DNA from: Sulfurimonas sp.
GTDB taxonomy: Bacteria > Campylobacterota > Campylobacteria > Campylobacterales > Sulfurimonadaceae
Direction: 5' to 3'
DNA: 6,097 nt
Assembly: GCA_021107375.1 (NCBI GenBank)
Contig: JAIOSY010000151.1
Span: 1-6,097, forward strand
Shown: piece by piece, positions 1-3,908 of the stretch
Layout of the letters: each line of letters opens with the position of its first letter
How positions within the stretch are numbered: position 1 is the stretch's first letter
The notes under the pieces: generated by a model
What the model was told of the DNA's origin: nothing
The model's input: the letters and a program-made list of their open reading frames with translations, nothing else
Database searches by the model: none
Translations under genes and position numbers: made by a program

Positions 1-23
1 GTTCCAATTTTAAGAGGTGCGTA

Positions 24-554
24 TTATTCAATAGCAATTGGTGTTACTAATTGACCTTTATTCCAGTTAGTCAGTTCTATTTCAATTTCAAATTTAAACA
101 ATGTATCTTCACTTATTTCTAAGTGTCCTTTATCCTCTTTTGAGGGCTTTAAAGCGTATATAATAGCTTCGATTTTATTAGTTTCTTCGCTGTGACATAC
201 ATTCACGTCATAGCCATAAATAGCATTTTTAAAGCTTGTAGACGATCCAAACCACCAGTCAGAGTCTGTTATCCACTCAAATTTATGAGGCTCTATAGCT
301 TCTAATACAATCGCTTCTGTAAGTGTTTCTTTATCTGCGAATAATACTTGATTTAACATATTTTGTAAGTCCTCTGTTTTGAACTGTTCACACCAATTTT
401 TGTCGCACCCTTGCTCTACTAATGCACCAATTATATTTGATCTTTTTAGCTCGTGTATCTTGTTTTTAAGTCTCTCAATTGCTTCAGCATTTGCCGACGG
501 CTGTTTGTTTAATTCATTTAAATCTGCTTGTAAGTCTTTGATAATTTCTAACAT
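24..554 (-). CDS. Hypothetical protein, coiled-coil N-terminus and beta-rich C-terminus
   Basis: I do not recognise this 176-residue protein. Residues about 1-40 form a charged helical, probably coiled-coil segment with leucines and isoleucines at heptad-like spacing. A cysteine-containing segment follows (VEQGCDKNWCEQF, near residue 46), then a C-terminal half rich in alternating acidic and aromatic residues that looks like beta strands (EWITDSDWWFG, then FKFEIEIELTNW). There is no signal peptide or membrane segment, so it is probably a cytoplasmic acidic protein. The ATG start is well supported: GGAGGT (plus-strand 563-568) lies 8 nt before it, inside the end of the upstream gene, whose stop codon is only 1 nt away. 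The two genes are therefore almost certainly co-transcribed. No terminator is visible before the window edge. The ORF is surely real; the function is unknown. Confidence 0.8.
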   Translation of the reverse strand: MLEIIKDLQADLNELNKQPSANAEAIERLKNKIHELKRSNIIGALVEQGCDKNWCEQFKTEDLQNMLNQVLFADKETLTEAIVLEAIEPHKFEWITDSDWWFGSSTSFKNAIYGYDVNVCHSEETNKIEAIIYALKPSKEDKGHLEISEDTLFKFEIEIELTNWNKGQLVTPIAIE

Positions 555-555
555 G

Positions 556-954
556 TTATGCTACCTCCATTTCGTCTTCGTAACTTCTTAAAATTGACTC
601 ACAACTTGACTCAAAAATAAACCAGCAAATTAAATTCTGGTTATGGTTTCCAATTATTAAAAAGTCCGTTTCGTCAAACCCAGTTAATAAGTCTTTTGCA
701 CTGTCAACACCTGTCATTTCTAGGATTTCATACATTGCACTATTTATATCTTCTGCATGTCTTGTACAAAAATCAGTAGTCTGGTTATACCAGCACAATT
801 CGTTTATCATTCCACTTATGCACCCATGCTCTAAAATATCATTAAAGAAGTCTCTTGGATTATCATAGCTCTCAACATTGTTTATAATAATCTCTTTAAT
901 TTCTCTTTCTAGCTCTGTTGTAGCTTCTAAGCTTTCTATGTATTCTAATGTCAT
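556..954 (-). CDS. Small acidic protein of the HGCxSG plasmid/phage hypothetical family (DUF7222-like)
   Basis: 132 residues, strongly acidic, no signal peptide. The central segment DILEHGCISGMINELCWYNQTTDF (around residues 39-62) and the C-terminal NLICWFIFESSCESIL (around 107-122) resemble a family of small proteins on plasmids and phages. As I recall it, that family carries an HGCxSGM...YY.DT..F core followed by a W-x-A-F-E-E-type helix; I match it to DUF7222 from memory, not by search. No enzymatic role is known to me. Cysteines at 45, 54, 63, 110 and 118 could be structural or metal-binding. It is first in a two-gene unit with the 24-554 gene (1 nt gap). The start is the ATG preceded by AAGG about 9-10 nt upstream, next to a run of nine A (plus-strand T run 966-974). 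The promoter should lie in the 955-1376 spacer. Function unknown. Confidence 0.78.
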   Translation of the reverse strand: MTLEYIESLEATTELEREIKEIIINNVESYDNPRDFFNDILEHGCISGMINELCWYNQTTDFCTRHAEDINSAMYEILEMTGVDSAKDLLTGFDETDFLIIGNHNQNLICWFIFESSCESILRSYEDEMEVA

Positions 955-999
955 TTTTGTCTGCCTTTTTTTTTCTTAATTTCATTTTTGGATTTAGAT

Positions 1000-1024
1000 C
1001 TTAGAGGGAAGTTTTTCTTCTAAG
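1000..1024 (+). repeat. Inverted repeat, 11-bp stem with G-U pairs on + strand RNA
   Basis: CTTAGAGGGAA (1000-1010) can pair with TTTCTTCTAAG (1014-1024) across a 3-nt loop, using two G-U pairs if transcribed on the + strand. On the - strand the same positions would give A-C mismatches, so the structure favours a + strand transcript. It lies 46 bp upstream of the 556-954 gene. Confidence 0.4.
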
Positions 1025-1042
1025 CTCTTTTAATAAGCTCTT
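1021..1042. repeat. Direct repeat TAAGCTCTT x2, 13-bp period
   Basis: TAAGCTCTT occurs at 1021-1029 and 1034-1042. A related string on the - strand side (AAGAGCTTAAAGAG at 2624-2637) lies after the ArdC-like gene. Could be a protein-binding site or chance in AT-rich DNA. Confidence 0.35.
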
Positions 1043-1097
1043 AAAGAATTTATCTCTCTCTTTTCTAATCATTTTCAGCTTTGAGTCTTTTTCGGTT

Positions 1098-1109
1098 GTT
1101 TTATAAAAC
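1098..1109. repeat. Perfect 12-bp AT-rich palindrome
   Basis: GTTTTATAAAAC reads the same on both strands. It lies about 145 bp upstream of the 556-954 gene in the spacer that should contain its promoter, so an operator for a dimeric regulator is possible but unproven. Confidence 0.35.
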
Positions 1110-1137
1110 TAAAATTCACCTCATTCTTGAATATGTA

Positions 1138-1297
1138 TTGATCGTAGATTCATGCAATATTTAATAATCAGGTATTAGAATTAGTGGTTAAAACAATAGA
1201 ATTAGACGCTGAGAAATGATTAGATAGTTGATAGATTCTTTAAGGAATAAGCGTTTTAAATTAGCTTTGATACAGGCTTGTAAAGCCGTTCTCTTTT
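1138..1297 (+). ncRNA. Speculative + strand small RNA unit (promoter-like to terminator-like)
   Basis: TTGATC (1138-1143) and TAATAA (1162-1167) are 18 bp apart and resemble a sigma70 promoter. A transcript starting near 1174 would end at the hairpin and T tract near 1296, giving roughly 120 nt. The G excess on the + strand fits a + strand RNA. No known RNA family is recognised, and the promoter match is weak in such AT-rich DNA. Confidence 0.15.
1272..1296 (+). terminator. Possible intrinsic terminator on + strand
   Basis: AC(a)GGCTT - GTA - AAGCCGT forms a 7-bp stem with one bulge (1272-1289), followed on the + strand by TCTCTTTTT. The T tract is on the + side only. No + strand gene precedes it, so if functional it would end an unannotated + strand RNA. 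The stem is short; low to moderate confidence. Confidence 0.3.
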
Positions 1298-1355
1298 TGA
1301 ATATCTTTGATATGAATAGGTTAGGTTTAAGGGTGTGGGCTTCGAAACCTTTGTT

Positions 1356-1378
1356 AAAAAAGGAACAAAGTTCCTCTT
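1356..1378 (-). terminator. Rho-independent terminator of the beta-barrel gene
   Basis: On the - strand, AGGAAC - TTT - GTTCCT (plus-strand 1361-1375) forms a 6-bp stem, extendable by G-T and A-T pairs, with a T run of 6 (1361-1356) immediately at its 3' side. It starts right at the stop codon of the 1377-1844 gene. An alternative 7-bp stem CTTTGTT/AACAAAG (1349-1370) overlaps it and could compete. Confidence 0.7.
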
Positions 1379-1844
1379 AAAAATGATATTGAAGTGAAGC
1401 TGTGAGACTGTCATAGTCGTAATCGGTGGCTTCATTTGTCATGGAGTAAGTTTTATATTGTGCAGCAATTGAAACACTCTCTAAGAGTCTATATGACACT
1501 CCAGCACCATATCCAAAACCATAACCGTTTTCACTTGAAACTGTTTGTTGCATGGCACTTCCAAGTGCATAAATTCCAAGTTTTTTGTTTAAAAAAGCAT
1601 ATCCGACTTTAATATCTCCATAGTAAGCTGTAAAGCTTTTTCCACCTAAATCTGAAGCATAATCAAAATTAAAATTTACTCCTAAAAGTATATTTTTCTT
1701 TGTGATTGCTTCTGCTCCCCAACCGATTGAAATACCTGTAGCACTTTCATTTATAACTGTATTTTGACTTGCACCAATTTTTATAATTTGTTCTGCATTT
1801 ACAAGACTTGTTAAAAGCATTGCCATTAATAATATTTTTTTCAT
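1377..1844 (-). CDS. Outer membrane beta-barrel protein with signal peptide
   Basis: 155 residues. The N-terminus MKKILLMAMLLTSLVNA is a typical Sec signal peptide with cleavage expected after Ala17. The mature 138 residues show about eight short amphipathic strands rich in Gly and aromatics (for example GISIGWGAEAI, NILLGVNFNFDYA, GYGFGYGAGVSYRLL, SVSIAAQYKTY). The chain ends in LTASLQYHF, with the terminal Phe that BAM-assembled outer membrane proteins use. Length and strand count fit a small eight-stranded barrel of the OmpX/OmpA-N or OMP_b-brl type. The protein should sit in the outer membrane; no ligand or enzymatic function can be read. The ATG is preceded by an AGAGAGA Shine-Dalgarno-like sequence and followed by its own terminator. 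A hairpin at 1878-1896 lies in its 5' region. As cargo beside a relaxase it could affect surface exclusion or phage adsorption, but that is speculation. Confidence 0.85.
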   Translation of the reverse strand: MKKILLMAMLLTSLVNAEQIIKIGASQNTVINESATGISIGWGAEAITKKNILLGVNFNFDYASDLGGKSFTAYYGDIKVGYAFLNKKLGIYALGSAMQQTVSSENGYGFGYGAGVSYRLLESVSIAAQYKTYSMTNEATDYDYDSLTASLQYHF

Positions 1845-1877
1845 TATCTCTCTTTTTTTAATTTATTGTGATTAATC

Positions 1878-1896
1878 AACACGAAAGTATCGTGTT
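1878..1896. repeat. Inverted repeat AACACGA-N5-TCGTGTT between micro-ORF and barrel gene
   Basis: Perfect 7-bp arms (1878-1884 and 1890-1896) with loop AAGTA. On the - strand it begins within the stop codon of the 19-codon ORF and ends 34 nt before the barrel gene's ATG. No T tract follows on the - strand, so it is a poor terminator; an operator, a 5'-leader hairpin or an mRNA processing/stability element are alternatives. Confidence 0.6.
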
Positions 1897-1954
1897 AAAA
1901 AAGTATGTCTGCTAGTTCTCCGATTTTGTTTTCAAATTGTTCAAACCAACTCAT
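1895..1954 (-). CDS. 19-codon micro-ORF, translationally coupled, amphipathic helix
   Basis: Encodes MSWFEQFENKIGELADILF. Its ATG overlaps the stop of the DUF2958 gene as ATGA (1954-1951). AAAAGGAGCT lies inside the end of that gene with 8 nt between GGAG and ATG, one of the best Shine-Dalgarno sequences in the window. Hydrophobic residues at 4, 7, 11, 14 and 18 follow a heptad spacing with Trp3 and Phe19 at the ends, so the peptide would form an amphipathic helix with net charge about -3. It stops with TAA exactly where the 1878-1896 hairpin begins. I do not recognise a family. It may be a real microprotein, or the Shine-Dalgarno may be accidental. The coupling and ribosome site argue for translation; function unknown. 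Confidence 0.5.
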   Translation of the reverse strand: MSWFEQFENKIGELADILF

Positions 1955-2238
1955 AAGTTTAGCTCCTTTTTCATTTCTGATAAAGTCTTGTTAACTTCTT
2001 TTATCTCTACTGGATAGGGTAAATTTTCGATTTCTTCTAAGCTAACATAACCCAATTCTCCACAACCTTCGATTATTTGAGCATAACCAAACCCAAGTTC
2101 TTTTTCAGTGTCTTGCTCTGTAATGAGCCAAAATGAATTTAAACATGTAATATGTAAAAACACTTTTGGATCTTTTACTTCTTCTTGAGCATATAAATTC
2201 GGAATACGATTTTTTTGCTCTGTACTTAATAAACTCAT
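1951..2238 (-). CDS. DUF2958 domain-containing protein
   Basis: 95 residues from the preferred start, beginning MSLLSTEQKNRIPNLYAQEE. The pattern matches the DUF2958 family common on plasmids and mobile elements: an N-terminal LLT.E...LP.LY.QE stretch, a central FWLITEQD (around 36-43) followed by LGFGYAQII, then the characteristic ELGYVSLEEIENL (around 61-73). No biochemical function is established for the family to my knowledge. An upstream GTG at 2253 in the same frame would add five residues and overlap the preceding gene. I prefer the ATG at 2238 because it starts 1 nt after that gene's stop and gives the family's usual N-terminus, although its Shine-Dalgarno (AAAGAA) is weak, suggesting translational coupling. 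Middle gene of the 2563-1895 operon. Confidence 0.85.
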   Translation of the reverse strand: MSLLSTEQKNRIPNLYAQEEVKDPKVFLHITCLNSFWLITEQDTEKELGFGYAQIIEGCGELGYVSLEEIENLPYPVEIKEVNKTLSEMKKELNL

Positions 2239-2239
2239 T

Positions 2240-2563
2240 TTAATTTCTTTCACACTTATTACATATATACATTTCCATTACTTTACTCATTTCAGATAAT
2301 GGCACCTCTTCGTTACAGCCCTCACATAACTCTGTTTCTTCCTCTTCTAAATTAAAGTTATAAACTGGAATAACTTCTTTAAATTTATTTGCTTCAAACC
2401 CCTTTTTCTGCATAATGCTTATGAAGTGATTTACTTCGTCTTCTCCGTGTTCTAAAGCCTTTTTTATTGCTTCTTCAATATCTTTATCACTTGCAGCATT
2501 TGACACCATTAAGTCTTCCCATGTGTAGCCGTCTGCCTCCCAATGTAATCTGATTTTCTTCAT
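2240..2563 (-). CDS. Small acidic protein with C-terminal zinc ribbon
   Basis: 107 residues. The first 75 or so are a mixed alpha/beta acidic stretch starting MKKIRLHWEADGYTWEDLMVSN, with several helices and no motif I recognise. The C-terminus carries four cysteines as C80-x2-C83-x17-C101-x2-C104, a classic single zinc-binding ribbon or knuckle, ending two residues before the stop at CERN. Such ribbons bind nucleic acid or proteins, or only stabilise the fold; the sequence does not decide. The start is supported by AAGG 7 nt before the ATG. It is the first gene of an operon with the DUF2958 gene (1 nt between stop and next ATG) and the micro-ORF. Upstream lies a terminator-like hairpin (2599-2618) that separates it from the ArdC-like gene, though read-through is possible. 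Function unknown. Confidence 0.8.
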   Translation of the reverse strand: MKKIRLHWEADGYTWEDLMVSNAASDKDIEEAIKKALEHGEDEVNHFISIMQKKGFEANKFKEVIPVYNFNLEEEETELCEGCNEEVPLSEMSKVMEMYICNKCERN

Positions 2564-2598
2564 TTTTAAGCCTTTTTAGTTTTCAATTTTTGATAGAT

Positions 2599-2618
2599 AA
2601 AACCACCAAATAGGTGGC
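2599..2618 (-). terminator. Intrinsic terminator after the ArdC-like gene
   Basis: On the - strand CCACC-TATTT-GGTGG (plus-strand 2603-2617, plus one G-T pair) is followed by TTTTAT. It lies 13 nt after the stop of the 2631-3032 gene and 36 nt before the next start. The stem is GC-rich but short and the T tract only four long, so termination may be partial. Confidence 0.55.
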
Positions 2619-2630
2619 TATATAAAGAGC

Positions 2631-3032
2631 TTAAAGAGGTAAAATCTCTAAGCTGTCTTCATTAAACACTCTGTAGTATGTAATGATTTTTTCTTTCTTA
2701 TTGCTTCCCTCAATGTCTTTTAGCTTGCTTGAGAATAAGATAACTCCATAGTCGTCTTCACTGATTTGAACTAAGTTCGCTTCAGTCATTGCTTTTGCTG
2801 TAAACCATTTATTAGAATTAAATCCTAGAGATTTTTTAGCTTCTCCAAGAATTGCCTTATTTAGTCCCTTGTATTCAAGACCACTTGCACTTACCTGTGT
2901 AGCTGATAATTTAGTATCAATAGTATTTTCAACTGCTTCTGTGTACATTTCTAAAACTGACTTTTTATAGTGTCTTTGAGCTACTGGAGCAACTGTTGTT
3001 AGTGTGTTTGTGTTTTGTGTATTTGCATTCAT
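2631..3032 (-). CDS. ArdC-like N-terminal ssDNA-binding domain protein (standalone)
   Basis: 133 residues. After a flexible Asn/Thr-rich tail (1-20), the body matches the pattern of the N-terminal domain of ArdC-type antirestriction proteins: a helix (25-40), then Y54-K-G-L-N58, W76-x-T78-x-K80, a glycine and strand (YGVILF, 95-100) and the YYRVFN motif (119-124) that in ArdC and related TraC primases reads YYxVFN. In that family the domain binds single-stranded DNA and is normally followed by a zinc metallopeptidase domain with HExxH. That domain is absent here: the protein ends nine residues after YYRVFN. It is either a minimal ssDNA-binding protein or an antirestriction derivative. The start has AAAGG 8 nt upstream. 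It is monocistronic or leads the left-hand genes, with an unusual 510-bp non-coding region before it and a terminator after it. Match made by eye. Confidence 0.7.
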   Translation of the reverse strand: MNANTQNTNTLTTVAPVAQRHYKKSVLEMYTEAVENTIDTKLSATQVSASGLEYKGLNKAILGEAKKSLGFNSNKWFTAKAMTEANLVQISEDDYGVILFSSKLKDIEGSNKKEKIITYYRVFNEDSLEILPL

Positions 3033-3091
3033 TTTCTGAACCTTTGTTTTAATTTTGCTTTTTTTGAATCCTTTGGAGGTTGTGGTTTCTA

Positions 3092-3112
3092 ATCTTCTAT
3101 TTTTTAGAAGAT
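3092..3112. repeat. Inverted repeat ATCTTCTA-N5-TAGAAGAT
   Basis: Perfect 8-bp arms (3092-3099, 3105-3112) with a T5 loop, 60 nt upstream of the ArdC-like gene's ATG. It has the size of an operator for a dimeric repressor, or would form a 5'-leader hairpin in that mRNA. Confidence 0.5.
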
Positions 3113-3188
3113 CAAAAACTTGTTTCCGCCAAATTCTTTTTAAAAAACTTTGCTTCTTTCGTTATCTCAATCGGTCGTTAAGTCCGCC

Positions 3189-3194
3189 TATAAT
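3189..3194 (+). promoter_or_regulatory. Consensus -10 hexamer TATAAT on + strand
   Basis: A perfect TATAAT in the sequence CCTATAATG. No -35 match at 16-18 bp, but Campylobacterota sigma70 promoters often lack one. If active it would transcribe the G-rich + strand toward the hairpin and T tract at 3498-3530, where no protein gene exists. Confidence 0.25.
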
Positions 3195-3378
3195 GTTTTT
3201 AACTTGATTATCTCTTGCAAATTGGAACAATTTCAGAAGATAATTCAGTTAATAAATAAATTAGAGTTAAGGAATTAAAGACTGAGCTGACGTAAGAAGC
3301 TCTAGTTGTGTAAGAATTTTGTGTATTAGTTTTTAGTTGATATTCGTTTAGAAAAATAGAATAGATTAGATTGGTATT

Positions 3379-3399
3379 GTATATTTTGTAAAAATATAC
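3379..3399. repeat. AT-rich 9-bp-arm inverted repeat
   Basis: GTATATTTT (3379-3387) and AAAATATAC (3391-3399) are perfect complements around GTA. The A/T composition makes it a poor terminator and a better candidate for a repressor operator or an easily melted site. Confidence 0.5.
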
Positions 3400-3417
3400 G
3401 TTGAGCGTAGCGTTTTG

Positions 3418-3437
3418 AGTACACACTTTAGTGTGCT
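3418..3437. repeat. Inverted repeat CACAC-TTTA-GTGTG
   Basis: Perfect 5-bp arms (3422-3426, 3431-3435), extendable by AG/CT outside a 2-nt bulge. It is the second of three adjacent hairpins between 3379 and 3465. Confidence 0.4.
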
Positions 3438-3446
3438 AGGGATTTT

Positions 3447-3465
3447 AAGGAGTGCTTGCACCCTT
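3447..3465. repeat. Inverted repeat AAGG-a-GTGC-TT-GCAC-CCTT
   Basis: Eight base pairs with a single bulged A (3451) and a 2-base centre; the core GTGCTTGCAC is GC-rich for this DNA. It is better seen as a cruciform or binding site than as an RNA hairpin, because the loop of 2 nt is too tight without opening the inner pair. Confidence 0.4.
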
Positions 3466-3497
3466 GCTGAATTACATAGTAATTTTTGCTTTAGTCT

Positions 3498-3530
3498 AAA
3501 AAAAGAGATCCACTTGTTAGCTCTTTTTTA
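3498..3530. terminator. Possible bidirectional intrinsic terminator
   Basis: AAAAAAGAG (3499-3507) pairs with CTCTTTTTT (3521-3529) around a 13-nt loop. T runs lie on the 3' side in both directions (CTCTTTTTTA on +, CTCTTTTTTTAG on -). The stem is mostly A-T with only two G-C pairs, so efficiency is uncertain. It could back up the terminator of the 3547-3780 gene and stop + strand transcripts from 3200 onward. Confidence 0.4.
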
Positions 3531-3572
3531 TAAAAAGTGAAATCAACTAAGCTTTAGTTGTAAGTTCACTTT
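3529..3572 (-). terminator. Two-part hairpin terminator overlapping the end of the 77-aa gene
   Basis: Inner arms CAACTAA/TTAGTTG (3544-3550, 3554-3560, loop of 3) and outer arms AAAGTGAA/TTCACTTT (3534-3541, 3565-3572) form a 15-bp interrupted stem. On the - strand it ends in CACTTTTTAT, giving a U tract. The stop codon TAG (3549-3547) lies inside the inner arm, so the terminator is built partly from coding sequence. Confidence 0.6.
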
Positions 3573-3780
3573 GCAAAAAATCTGGAAATTCATGGTAACT
3601 CTTACCAAGAACAAGTTTCAATAAACGATTTGGTTTGTTTGGATTAAAACTCTCTTCACAAGGAAGCTTTACTCCTGTACTACCTTTGTTATTTATAAAA
3701 TAATCATTCTCATATTTCAACTCTTCATTTCCAGAGGAAGCCCCGTATTTAACTTTTATCCATTTTGATATATTCAACAT
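3547..3780 (-). CDS. Hypothetical 77-residue protein
   Basis: I do not recognise this protein. It is 77 residues, slightly basic, with no signal peptide, membrane helix or cysteine pair (one Cys only). The N-terminus MLNISKWIKVKYG looks like a helix or strand with basic character. The C-terminal part is PNRLLKLVLGKSYHEFPDFLQSEL. The start is well supported by AGAGG, six nucleotides before the ATG, and the gene ends within a strong hairpin terminator, both of which argue that it is real and transcribed alone. It is divergent from the mobilization operon and shares the 3781-3958 promoter region with it. Position next to the relaxase operon hints at a role in transfer or its control, but nothing in the sequence shows this. 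Confidence 0.65.
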   Translation of the reverse strand: MLNISKWIKVKYGASSGNEELKYENDYFINNKGSTGVKLPCEESFNPNKPNRLLKLVLGKSYHEFPDFLQSELTTKA

Positions 3781-3820
3781 ATTTAACCTCTTTTGTTTTT
3801 TTATCCTAAAAGGAAGATAT

Positions 3821-3893
3821 ATATTTTGAGATTTTCATGTATTTACACCTTTAATATCTAGTTATATATGGATTTTCATTAAGTATTTAACAC
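3821..3893. repeat. Two diverged direct repeats, 41 bp apart
   Basis: Both copies run TATATAT...GATTTTCAT...TATTTA(A)CAC: the core GATTTTCAT starts at 3830 and 3871, followed by TATTTACAC (3840-3848) and TATTTAACAC (3884-3893). Allowing a 3-4 nt indel the similarity covers about 30 bp. The 41-bp spacing is close to four helical turns, which would place two bound proteins on one face of the DNA. Confidence 0.5.
3842..3870 (+). promoter_or_regulatory. Possible sigma70 promoter for the mobilization operon
   Basis: TTTACA (3842-3847) and TATATG (3865-3870) are 17 bp apart and lie 89 bp before the accessory gene's ATG. A second possible -10, TACTAT (3915-3920), lies closer. If the direct repeats bind the accessory protein they would overlap this promoter, fitting autoregulation. 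Confidence 0.3.
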
Positions 3894-3908
3894 TTAACGC
3901 ACTCTCGC

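Larger units (their letters stand above)
955..1376. other. 422-bp non-coding spacer with G-skewed + strand and several hairpins
   Basis: I find no convincing gene on either strand; start codons are few, lack Shine-Dalgarno sequences and lead to ORFs under 25 codons. By hand count 1141-1350 has about 45 G against 21 C on the + strand, the reverse of the - strand genes around it. It contains a wobble-paired hairpin on the + strand (1000-1024), a TAAGCTCTT direct repeat (1021-1029 and 1034-1042), a perfect palindrome GTTTTATAAAAC (1098-1109), a + strand hairpin with a following T tract (1272-1296), a stem AGGTTT/AAACCT (1323-1350) and the terminator of the beta-barrel gene. It must hold the promoter for the 954-24 operon and may encode an RNA. 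Confidence 0.6.
3033..3546. other. 514-bp structured non-coding region upstream of the ArdC-like gene
   Basis: There is one ATG on the - strand in this stretch (immediately followed by TAA), and the few on the + strand lead nowhere. By hand count 3241-3420 has about 38 G and 10 C on the + strand. It holds inverted repeats at 3092-3112, 3379-3399, 3418-3437 and 3447-3465, a consensus TATAAT on the + strand at 3189-3194, and terminator-like hairpins at 3498-3530 and 3534-3572. It must contain the promoter for the ArdC-like gene. It could also be a replication origin, a + strand RNA gene or a structured single-strand promoter; no iteron series or rep gene is visible to decide. Confidence 0.6.

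Noticed and set aside
269..277. DnaA-box-like TTATCCACT
   Set aside because: Single copy with one mismatch inside a coding region; no cluster or AT-rich unwinding element tied to it.
405..415. GCACCCTTGCT shared with 3458-3468
   Set aside because: One copy is in coding sequence and one in a hairpin arm; a single 11-bp match in 6 kb is expected by chance.
379..591. 70-codon ORF on the + strand
   Set aside because: It lies opposite two well-supported - strand genes with proper ribosome sites; Cys/Ser/Phe-rich composition is typical of an antisense shadow.
1001..1072. 23-codon basic ORF on the - strand (MIRKERDKFFKSLLKELRRKTSL begins at 1072)
   Set aside because: No Shine-Dalgarno and A-rich DNA easily gives Lys/Arg-rich short ORFs; not supported as a gene.
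1312..1380. 22-codon + strand ORF starting MNRLGLRVW
   Set aside because: No ribosome site and it runs into the terminator and stop of the opposite gene.
2239..2253. Upstream GTG start for the DUF2958 gene
   Set aside because: It would overlap the preceding gene and add MKEIK before the family-like N-terminus MSLLSTEQ; the ATG at 2238 fits better.
3080..3181. 33-codon hydrophobic + strand ORF (TTG start) that looked like a small membrane toxin
   Set aside because: GGAGG directly abuts the TTG with no spacing, and there is no ATG; translation is unlikely.
3208..3426. 72-codon - strand ORF starting with GTG
   Set aside because: No Shine-Dalgarno before the GTG, no internal ATG, low-complexity Asn/Ser/Tyr/Thr composition; the region reads as non-coding with many inverted repeats.
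3452..3499. 15-codon hydrophobic + strand ORF from GTG after AAGGA
   Set aside because: Ribosome site is too close to the GTG and the peptide is too short to support.
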